64,000 nucleotides of DNA, taken from contig NZ_LT670849.1 of assembly GCF_900142985.1 (NCBI RefSeq), forward strand, positions 2,232,001 to 2,296,000. Reading direction: 5' to 3'. Each line of letters opens with the position of its first letter. Positions within the stretch are counted from its first letter, which is position 1. Origin of the DNA: Bradyrhizobium erythrophlei (GTDB lineage: Bacteria; Pseudomonadota; Alphaproteobacteria; Rhizobiales; Xanthobacteraceae). Positions 57,397-64,000 of the stretch are shown here, piece after piece. The translations under genes and the position numbers were made by a program. The notes beneath the pieces were generated by a model. That model saw only the letters and a program-made list of their open reading frames with translations, was not told where the DNA came from and searched no databases.

Positions 57397-58646
57397 GCGC
57401 CCCCTCCCGCCAAATCGGCGTTGCCGCCGGTGGCCTTGGCTTTGGACCCACTCTTGTCGGCAGAGTGCTTGTACCATGAAAAAAGCCACGCCGCGGCCGA
57501 CATGATCAGGATTCCCGAAATACTGATAACAAAATGCAACCCGGTACCGCCCGAGAACTCCGCCAGGATGAAGTGGCCGGCAAAGGCCAGGAATACGCCA
57601 AGACAGAAGATCTCAAGCGAATGCTGGCCGCAAAGGATTAACGGTTTGAGCCACGGCGATTTCAGACCTGGCCAATCCTTGGGCAGGAAGCGCACGGTCA
57701 CGGCCGCCAGCGCCAGGAAGTGCGCGAAGCGCAGCACGTCAAGGTCGGTCTTGCTGATGGGATACATCCACTGCTCGAGCCGCTTCGGCATCAGGTGGCT
57801 GAGCTGCGGCATATACCAGGTCAGTGTGACAAAGAAGGCGAACAGCAGGTAGCCGATGCTGATCCACAGCGTGACCGGCGAGGCGAGGATGCGCGACATC
57901 CGCTGCGCGCCGCCCTGGGCGCACCAGGCGCCGAACACGAACAGCAATTGCCAGGCGAACGGATTGAAGGCCCAGAAACCGTTCGGATAGGCCGATAGAT
58001 AAAGATCGAATTCCCAGGTCGCGGCGTAAAGCAGAACGGACAGCCCAAGCGTCAGGTCGGCGCTCCGCCGCATCAGCCACAGGATCAATGGCAGGAACAG
58101 CATCAAGACGATGTAGAGCGGCAGCACGTCCATATTCACGGGACGGAAACGCAGCAGCAGCGCCTGGACGATGGTGACGTCGGGCTCTTTCAGAAAATCC
58201 AGGATCCCCATTTCTTCGGTGTAGAGCGGGTTCTCGAAGCGGGTGGCGACATAGGAGATTTCGGCAAGGAAGATCGTGAACAGGAAGACGTGCGCGACGT
58301 AGATCTGCCAGACCCGCCGCAGGATGCGCGCGGTCGCCACGACCAGGCCGGCGTCGCGCATCGCCCGGCCGTAGACAAAGGACGCGGTGTAGCCGGAAAT
58401 GAAGATGAAGATTTCGGTGGCGTCGGAAAAGCCGTAGTTGCGGATCGTAAGCCAGGTCAGAAGGTTCTGCGGCAGATGGTCGATGAAGATCAGCCACAGC
58501 GCGAGCCCGCGGAACAGGTCGAGCCGCAATTCACGCTCGGCCGCCACCGGCCGCGCAATTGCCGGCGCGGCGGCGGCATCGCGCGCTACAACAACGGCTT
58601 CGGCCGCAAGCGGCGGTCCGGAAATCTGATCGGCAACCGAGGTCAT
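57393..58646 (-). CDS. opgC: OpgC-family glucan succinyltransferase/acyltransferase
   Basis: 417 residues, integral membrane acyltransferase (10-12 spans). LRLDLFRGLALWLIFIDHLP carries the conserved Arg/Asp and the catalytic His, and ATEIFIFISGYTASFVYGRA the second block. OpgC proteins succinylate osmoregulated periplasmic glucans, using an acyl donor from the cytoplasm. The two downstream periplasmic SGNH genes are coupled to it (4-base overlap and 15-base gap), making a three-gene acyl-transfer unit that looks like other membrane acyltransferase/SGNH systems that move acyl groups to surface sugars. The glucan target is inferred. Confidence 0.88.
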   Translation of the reverse strand: MTSVADQISGPPLAAEAVVVARDAAAAPAIARPVAAERELRLDLFRGLALWLIFIDHLPQNLLTWLTIRNYGFSDATEIFIFISGYTASFVYGRAMRDAGLVVATARILRRVWQIYVAHVFLFTIFLAEISYVATRFENPLYTEEMGILDFLKEPDVTIVQALLLRFRPVNMDVLPLYIVLMLFLPLILWLMRRSADLTLGLSVLLYAATWEFDLYLSAYPNGFWAFNPFAWQLLFVFGAWCAQGGAQRMSRILASPVTLWISIGYLLFAFFVTLTWYMPQLSHLMPKRLEQWMYPISKTDLDVLRFAHFLALAAVTVRFLPKDWPGLKSPWLKPLILCGQHSLEIFCLGVFLAFAGHFILAEFSGGTGLHFVISISGILIMSAAAWLFSWYKHSADKSGSKAKATGGNADLAGGGA

Positions 58647-58853
58647 CTCAGATCATCTCTAACGGCATGGTCCGTTCGGCCGACGCATCCCGCAAGTCTA
58701 TAGGCCAAAGGGGGACAAGCAAAGCCGGGCGTTAACTCCGAACTGTGGTGAAACGGGGATGGAAAACACCGCATCAGGCGCTCCGGCACAATTGGTTCTG
58801 CTCAAGCGATCGGGTAGGATATCAATTCCCAGAGAGACAATGATCGAATCTGC

Positions 58854-59246
58854 ATGTACCGCGCCGTGACCCGCGACATCGAAGTGACCGTGGAGCCAAA
58901 TTTCCTCCCGGAGCGCTCGTCCGTGGAAAACCGGCAGTATTTCTGGTCCTACACCATCGTCATCGTCAATTCCGGACCGGAGACCGTGCAACTGCGCACG
59001 CGGCACTGGATCATTACGGATGCGACCGGCCGCCAGCAGGAAGTCCGCGGCGAGGGCGTGGTCGGGGAGCAGCCGGTGCTCGCGCCCGGCGAGCGTTTCG
59101 AATACACCTCCGGCGTTCCCCTGCCGACGGCGTCCGGCTTCATGACCGGTCGCTATCAAATGGTCACCGAAAACGGCGAAAAGTTCGAGATCGACGTGCC
59201 GACATTTTCGCTCGACAGCCCCGAGGCCAAGCGCGTGTTGAACTGA
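58854..59246 (+). CDS. apaG: ApaG (Co2+/Mg2+ efflux-associated) protein
   Basis: 130-residue fibronectin-III-like protein: [60 protein letters not shown] and [20 protein letters not shown] are the DUF525/ApaG consensus. Its role is linked with Mg/Co resistance and with diadenosine tetraphosphate metabolism, the molecular activity remains unsettled. ATG 58854 gives the usual length. Monocistronic; the 207-base gap to opgC holds both promoters. Confidence 0.95.
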   Translation: MYRAVTRDIEVTVEPNFLPERSSVENRQYFWSYTIVIVNSGPETVQLRTRHWIITDATGRQQEVRGEGVVGEQPVLAPGERFEYTSGVPLPTASGFMTGRYQMVTENGEKFEIDVPTFSLDSPEAKRVLN

Positions 59247-59303
59247 CGGGCCGACAGAACGCTTCGGTTCGCTTTGCTGCTCGATGCCGGATCCGACCAG
59301 GAT

Positions 59304-60554
59304 TTAGTTTGCCGCCCTCGCATGAGGCGTGAAGAGACGGCCCTTTTCGACAATCAAGACCACGGTCAGGGATGCCAGCGTGCAAAGGAAAAATCCGGTC
59401 GCAAACGGCAACAACGTGCCGTCATAGGATTGGCCGATCGTCGTGCCGATGCCAATGCCGAGCAGCGTCGTGATGGATCCATAAAGCGATGACGCGGTAC
59501 CGGCGATTTTGCCCTGAGGCTCCATCGCCAGCGATGTGAAATTGGCAAACATCAGCCCGAATGCGAACATCATGAGTGCCGCCAGGCTCACGAACAAGGC
59601 AAGCGGCAGCATTCCCATCTTTGCCGCCAAAAGCATGATCCCGGCCACGGCAACGAAGCCGACCAGCGCACCATGCGAGATCACACGCATGCCGATCCGG
59701 CCGACGAAACGCGCGTTGAGAAAGCCCGCGATGGCTGTGCCGATCGCGGCTGCCGCGAACGCCAGCGGAAAGTAGTGACCAAGTCCATAGATCTGGGTGA
59801 AGACCTGCTGCGACGAGAACACGAAGGCGAACAGGGATCCCTGCACGCCGCCGGCTGCGACTGCATATCCCAAGGTCTGGCGATTGGTCACGGTCTGGCG
59901 AAACGCGCCGAGAACGTCACGGATGGCCAGCGATTTGCGCTCGTTGACGGCTAAGGTTTCCGGTAGCCGGACGGCGCTCCAAATGAGCGCGAACACTCCG
60001 TACAACATCAAGACCACGAAAATTCCGCGCCACTCCGTCAACGCCATCAGCGCCTCGCCCAGCGACGGCGCGATCACGGGGACCGCGATAAAGATCATCA
60101 TCGCCAGCGACACGACGCTCGCCATTCGACGCCCGGCGTAACAGTCACGGACGATTGAGGTGGCGATCACACGGGTCGCCGACGTGCCGAGGCCCTGCAA
60201 CACACGCGCCAGCAACAACATCTCGAACGATGACGACATGATCGCCAGAATGCTGCCGACGCAATAAAGCGCCATGCCATCGATCAACACAGGACGCCGG
60301 CCGAAACGATCCGACAGCGGCCCCATGATAAATTGGCCGATACCAAAGCCGATCAGGAACGACGACAAGACTTCCTGCGGCTTGTTGGCGGCCGTGACAT
60401 GGAATGTCGATGCGATGTCGGGCAGCGCCGGCAGCATCATGTCCATGGCCAGCGGGTTCAGCGCCATGATTGAAGCGATAACGATGACGAATTCGGGGAA
60501 ACCCATCGGTTGATGCTTCGAAGAAACCCAAGCATCAGCATTCGTGTCGGTCAC
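59304..60554 (-). CDS. Bcr/CflA-family multidrug exporter (MFS)
   Basis: 416 residues, 12 membrane segments. FVIVIASIMALNPLAMDMML with LPALPDIASTF is the Bcr/CflA helix 1 signature; GQFIMGPLSDRFGRRPVLID is motif A; LARVLQGLGTSATRVIATSI and the second-half GFLNARFVGRIGMRVIS complete it. Exports drugs and possibly peptides by H+ antiport. A GTG at 60554 with GAGAGG 9 bases upstream is the likely start; a longer frame to 60863 runs through the repeat and lacks support. Confidence 0.9.
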   Translation of the reverse strand: MTDTNADAWVSSKHQPMGFPEFVIVIASIMALNPLAMDMMLPALPDIASTFHVTAANKPQEVLSSFLIGFGIGQFIMGPLSDRFGRRPVLIDGMALYCVGSILAIMSSSFEMLLLARVLQGLGTSATRVIATSIVRDCYAGRRMASVVSLAMMIFIAVPVIAPSLGEALMALTEWRGIFVVLMLYGVFALIWSAVRLPETLAVNERKSLAIRDVLGAFRQTVTNRQTLGYAVAAGGVQGSLFAFVFSSQQVFTQIYGLGHYFPLAFAAAAIGTAIAGFLNARFVGRIGMRVISHGALVGFVAVAGIMLLAAKMGMLPLALFVSLAALMMFAFGLMFANFTSLAMEPQGKIAGTASSLYGSITTLLGIGIGTTIGQSYDGTLLPFATGFFLCTLASLTVVLIVEKGRLFTPHARAAN

Positions 60555-60689
60555 AGTGCGCACCTCTCTGTAGAACAGAGGGATAAGCGCTATGTTGCGA
60601 TGCACAACCCACGTTCGAGAATGGCTGCTGCCCACCGTCTGTAGAGGAAAAGCCGCGATGAACTGACGGCGGATAATCGATGCCATTTC

Positions 60690-61225
60690 TGCACATGTCC
60701 GCGATCCCGCCGCGTCATCCGCGCGAGTCTTGTTCCGCAAATCTCCGCCTCCCTTCTGAAGAGGGCGCAGGGAATGCCGGGCGCTCCATGCACCCGCAGC
60801 CTCGCGTGCAAATAAAAAGCACACGAGCGAAGTCACCACGGGTTCACCGGAAACACCCGGCATTCCCTGCGCGATGGTTTTACGGCTTCCTTCGTGCTCT
60901 CCCTGGTGACCGGCTTTCTTGCCACCATCCCCGCGTGATGCGCAGCATCATCGCGAGTTGACACCAGCATCGGGGTGCCAGGACCACACGACTTCGCCGT
61001 CCGCCTCACGCGCTCGTCTCTCGCGCAACAGGCGTCCACCGCATCCCGCGCTCTACGTATCGTGACGATCGCGAAACGCCCCTCTGTAGGAGGCGGGATG
61101 GAATCGCTCTTAATGCTGTGTCTACCATGGCGTCAAGCGAATTTCTGAAAATCAGAAATTCGGGCGAGTCTTGCCCAAGGGGGAGCCTTACTACCCGGGC
61201 GCCCGCCTCTCGGGCTGCCGTCGCT
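60690..61225. repeat. long structured intergenic repeat
   Basis: The gap 60555-61341 (787 bases) holds no gene. It contains a 17-bp perfect inverted repeat GCGCAGGGAATGCCGGG (60763-60779) and CCCGGCATTCCCTGCGC (60856-60872), followed by ACCGGCTTTCTTGCCACC, GCACACGACTTCGCCG-like and TTTCTGAAAATCAGAAATTC (61141-61160) segments. From memory this composite resembles a several-hundred-base repeat found many times in Bradyrhizobium genomes. Open frames across it are in low-quality reading. Confidence 0.7.
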
Positions 61226-61341
61226 GTGAAGGGACGCCTAAAATTCGCCCTGCCAATCGGCAATGGAAATCATGAACCGACCTCGTACTGTGCCTGCCCT
61301 ACCCTCTGGATCATTCACCCCATCGGGACGACAGCCGCCAG

Positions 61342-61890
61342 ATGTCAACAACCGGGTGCCAAAGAATTTGTCGGGGAGTTTTTCTGCTCGCAGCGAGTCT
61401 CGCGCTCGCGATTGGCGGGCCGTCGGCGCTGAACGCCGATCCTCTCTCTTCGAGCGCCGCTCAGGACAAATTCTACAATCTGGCCTGCACCAGGCTCGCC
61501 CGAACGCTGGCTGAAAACTCGGAAGAAGCCCACCTTGCTGAAATGCCGGGCTGGATCAGAATTTGCACCGGTCATCCGAGGCGGAGCGAATGTATCGAGA
61601 CCGCGGCCCTCATCAGGCAATACAGGAAGGCACCGTTCCTGAAATGCGGGCAAGACATCAAGAACAGCTCCGATATTGCCGCTTCGTTTCTTCCGTCGTT
61701 CGACCTGGTCTGCGCCAACGTCACCGCGACATGGCTGAGCCACACGGAAAGCGAGCGCCAGGTGGAAGCTGCGGGTTGGACCAGGACCTGTAACGCGCAT
61801 CCCGACGTTTCGGTGTGCAAGGGCGCGGCCGACCTCATCGACGAAAACCGCAAGGTTCAACCGCTGAACTGCGGATCGAATGGAAATTGA
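61342..61890 (+). CDS. cysteine-rich exported protein with internal duplication
   Basis: 182 residues. A signal peptide (GVFLLAASLALAIGGPSALN) is followed by two tandem modules of about 60 residues: CTRLARTLAENSEEA.. WIRICTGHPRRSEC.. KCG (about 49-102) and CANVTATWLSHTESE.. WTRTCNAHPDVSVC.. NCG (about 123-178). Each has the pattern C-x(25-30)-W-R-x-C-x-x-HP-x(4-5)-C-x(15-20)-CG, probably a small disulfide-bonded helical fold. The same module is present once in the next gene. I do not recognise a named family. No good ribosome-binding site precedes ATG 61342. Confidence 0.72.
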   Translation: MSTTGCQRICRGVFLLAASLALAIGGPSALNADPLSSSAAQDKFYNLACTRLARTLAENSEEAHLAEMPGWIRICTGHPRRSECIETAALIRQYRKAPFLKCGQDIKNSSDIAASFLPSFDLVCANVTATWLSHTESERQVEAAGWTRTCNAHPDVSVCKGAADLIDENRKVQPLNCGSNGN

Positions 61891-61892
61891 TC

Positions 61893-62297
61893 ATGTCGAT
61901 GATCAGAGACGTAGCGATGTCGAAGGCGTTTCTGGTTTTCGCGGTGCTGGTCTTCAGCCTGCCCTCGCTCGCAGCCGAACAGGCCGACACTTCGTCGCCA
62001 GACCAATTTGAGCTGAGCTTCGCCGATCAGGCCTGCCTGGAAGCGATCACCTACCTGATCGGGCACGAGTACGAACGGAGCAACAGGCCGCTGTCGGAAA
62101 TGGCTCAGGCGTATGTCAGAAGGTGCAACGGCCACCCGAACAAGGCCGCGTGCGAAATTGCATCACAGGCCATGGTGCGGGAATGCGGCAAGACTCCGTT
62201 TACATGCGGCTCCGACACCGCGGACTATAAGAAGCCCGTCATCATGCCGGAACATCCGCTGCTGGTGAGGCCGGACTACGCGCTTCCGCGGAAATAG
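61893..62297 (+). CDS. cysteine-rich exported protein, single module
   Basis: 134 residues from ATG 61893 (ATG 61917 is also in frame and gives a neat leader). A signal peptide (AFLVFAVLVFSLPSLAA) is followed by one module CLEAITYLIGHEYERSN.. YVRRCNGHPNKAACEIASQA.. CGKTPFTCG, the same Cys/HP pattern as the two modules of the upstream gene. It lies 2 bases after that gene's stop, so they are coupled. The tail PVIMPEHPLLVRPDYALP is Pro-rich. Function unknown; a partner or antagonist relationship is possible. Confidence 0.75.
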   Translation: MSMIRDVAMSKAFLVFAVLVFSLPSLAAEQADTSSPDQFELSFADQACLEAITYLIGHEYERSNRPLSEMAQAYVRRCNGHPNKAACEIASQAMVRECGKTPFTCGSDTADYKKPVIMPEHPLLVRPDYALPRK

Positions 62298-62335
62298 CGA
62301 CTTCAGAACACAGCCGCGCGCCGTATATACCCAGA

Positions 62336-64000
62336 TCAGGCGGCCTTCACGTCCTCGACAAAGCCGATGACGGCCTGCCAGAGCCGGTCGGCCTGACCGG
62401 ACAACTCGTTGGAGTTCTCCAATGCAATCCGGGCATGCTCGTCGGTTTCGGCGGCGGCCTGAAGGACGCCCGCGATATTGCTCGACACCTCGTCGGTGCC
62501 GGCCGCGGCCTGCTGGACGTTGCGCGCGATCTCGGCCGTGGCAGCGCCCTGCTCCTCGACCGCGCTCGCAGTCGTGGTCGCGATCTGGTTGATTTCCATG
62601 ATGATGGATTCGATGCCCTTGATGGCGGTGGCGGCCTGCTTGGTCTCGCCCTGGATCGACGAGATCTGCGCTGCGATATCCTCGGTCGCGCGCGCCGTCT
62701 GGGCGGCGAGGTTTTTGACTTCCGAAGCGACGACCGCAAAGCCGCGGCCGGCGTCGCCCGCACGCGCGGCCTCGATCGTCGCGTTGAGCGCCAACAGATT
62801 GGTCTGCGAGGCAATGGAGTTGATCAGGTTGATCACCTCGCCGATGCGAACGGCGGCCTGCGACAGGCCTTCCATCGTGGCCGTGGTCTGGCTCGCCTGG
62901 TCGGCGGCGCGGCGCGCGACGTTCGCCGAGCTTTGCGCCTGCTGACCGATCTCGCGGATCGAGGCCGACAATTCCTCGGCCGCAGAGGCGACCGTCTGAA
63001 CATTGGCGGACGCCTGCCCGGACGCGGTCGCCACCGTGCTCGACTGCGACTTGGTCCGTTCGGCCGCGCCACTCATGGTGGCCGCGCCATCGTGCATGCG
63101 TTGCGCCGACTGTTTCACGGCGTCCGCAATATCCTTGACCGCGCGCTCGAGCCGCGCGGCCAATTCTCTCAGGCCCGCCTTGCGATCCTGCTCGGTCTGC
63201 GCCGCGAGACGGTGCTTCTCGGTCTCGACCTCGGCCATGCGGATGGCGTTGTCCTTGAAGATGCTGACGGCGCGCGCCATGTTGCCGATCTGGTCACCCC
63301 GCCCGGCGCCTTCGATTTCGACGCTCAGATCCCCGTCGGCGAGTTGCGACATCGTTCGGGTCATCCGCTTGATCAGGGTCGAGATCGACACCGTGATGAG
63401 ACCGGCCAGGATAATGGCCAGCACGCCGACCGTTACCGCCGCAATCGAGCCTGCCGTCGAGGCCTCCTCGGCAATTCGCGCGGCGGTCGACACGGCTTCG
63501 CTGCGGCTGGCCTGATAGTCATTGCGGAGAGATTCTGCGTCGTCACCGAGCTTGATGCCGGTTTTGACCAGAGCCGCAAACGTCTGCTCCGTCGAGGCCG
63601 CCGTGCTGACGAGCTGATCGGAAGAAGCCAGCATCTTTTCGGCCTGCGCCGGCAATGCGGCGATGATCTTCGCCAGCGCCGGATCGGCCGGAGGCGAAGC
63701 CTTCACGGCGGCCAGTTCCCTACCGACCCGTTCGCGTTCCGTCGCGATGATATCGAGATCACCGGCCGACGGCGTTGCCATGTAACGATAGACGACAGTG
63801 CGAAGCGCCTGGATCGCCTGTTCGAGCCGTTGCGCCGGTGGAAGCGACGCTTCATTGGCGGCGCCAAGCTCAAGCGTCGCGGTCGTCAGCGTGTTGGTGA
63901 GCCGGATGCCGCTGGCGTTGATGCCGCCAAGCGCGGCCTGGCGCTTCTTGATTTCTTCATCCAGCTTGCCGAATGCAGCATGGTAATCGGAAAGGCCGGT
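62336..64000 (-). CDS. methyl-accepting chemotaxis protein (5' part outside window)
   Basis: The frame is open to the right edge; an internal ATG at 63781 is not the start, since my translation upstream gives [20 protein letters not shown] and continues. It has a helical periplasmic-type region, a membrane span (about [20 protein letters not shown]), a HAMP region ([20 protein letters not shown]) and the long cytoplasmic signalling coiled coil with the hairpin tip ([40 protein letters not shown]). It senses a ligand and controls CheA. The 3' end at 62336 is complete. Confidence 0.93.
   Translation of the reverse strand, partial: TGLSDYHAAFGKLDEEIKKRQAALGGINASGIRLTNTLTTATLELGAANEASLPPAQRLEQAIQALRTVVYRYMATPSAGDLDIIATERERVGRELAAVKASPPADPALAKIIAALPAQAEKMLASSDQLVSTAASTEQTFAALVKTGIKLGDDAESLRNDYQASRSEAVSTAARIAEEASTAGSIAAVTVGVLAIILAGLITVSISTLIKRMTRTMSQLADGDLSVEIEGAGRGDQIGNMARAVSIFKDNAIRMAEVETEKHRLAAQTEQDRKAGLRELAARLERAVKDIADAVKQSAQRMHDGAATMSGAAERTKSQSSTVATASGQASANVQTVASAAEELSASIREIGQQAQSSANVARRAADQASQTTATMEGLSQAAVRIGEVINLINSIASQTNLLALNATIEAARAGDAGRGFAVVASEVKNLAAQTARATEDIAAQISSIQGETKQAATAIKGIESIIMEINQIATTTASAVEEQGAATAEIARNVQQAAAGTDEVSSNIAGVLQAAAETDEHARIALENSNELSGQADRLWQAVIGFVEDVKAA

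Overview
The window looks like a chromosomal segment of a high-GC alphaproteobacterium of the Bradyrhizobium/Rhodopseudomonas group (Nitrobacteraceae). The support is a class I lysyl-tRNA synthetase, a SAM-II riboswitch before metZ, a double-length dCTP deaminase, an OpgC-type acyltransferase, strongly GC-biased third codon positions and several palindromic intergenic repeats of a kind I remember from Bradyrhizobium genomes. No database was searched, so the genus is an inference.

Layout. 1-7.1 kb: the ligase-associated DNA repair cluster in two divergent arms, TPR-methyltransferase/Lhr-type helicase/PdeM on the minus strand and MBL-fold exonuclease/ATP-dependent ligase on the plus strand, separated by a 167-bp double-hairpin repeat. 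7.1-11 kb: small membrane protein, MATE exporter, MBL hydrolase, convergent pyrD and DUF952. 11.2-18.5 kb: a catabolic gene cluster (class II aldolase, GntR and MarR regulators, substrate-binding-like protein, cupin, flavin reductase, HpaB-type flavin monooxygenase, MFS transporter), probably for an aromatic compound. 18.6-31.4 kb: lysyl-tRNA synthetase, periplasmic binding protein, SCO protein, FAD dehydrogenase, a TetR regulator facing DUF4267/DoxX genes across three operator-like repeats, RidA, HxlR next to a CDGSH/ferredoxin-like/CDGSH/truncated-globin fusion protein, DUF1223, and a luciferase-like monooxygenase with a deleted second copy downstream. 31.5-35.5 kb: a three-gene molybdenum hydroxylase (2Fe-2S, Moco subunit, triheme cytochrome c).

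35.87-44.5 kb is a compact, lower-GC genomic island integrated in the 3' half of tRNA-Gly(CCC). A 48-bp direct repeat marks its two ends and a tyrosine integrase lies beside the intact tRNA. Cargo: a winged-helix-like protein, a membrane protein, a tiny lysine-rich protein, a small serine recombinase behind a 38-bp palindrome, an IS110-family element with a structured non-coding tail, a secreted protein bracketed by 25-bp direct repeats, and a HEPN-like plus zinc-ribbon protein bracketed by 45-46-bp direct repeats. The last is my best candidate for an undescribed defence or toxin gene, and the two bracketed genes look like cassettes.

44.6-64 kb: CadC/TolB/TPR-type regulator and cupin, ogt-araC pair, VOC and SRPBCC proteins, PQQ-dependent sugar dehydrogenase lipoprotein, MHS-type transporter, dcd, a SAM-II riboswitch with overlapping antiterminator and terminator hairpins before metZ, an opgC-SGNH-SGNH operon, apaG, a Bcr/CflA exporter, a long structured repeat, two related cysteine-rich secreted proteins, and a chemotaxis receptor cut by the window end.

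The most unusual non-coding signal is a family of about 168-bp double hairpins (three full copies and two remnants). Stem sequences change with preserved pairing, while total length, bulge positions and the 13-nt spacer are kept.
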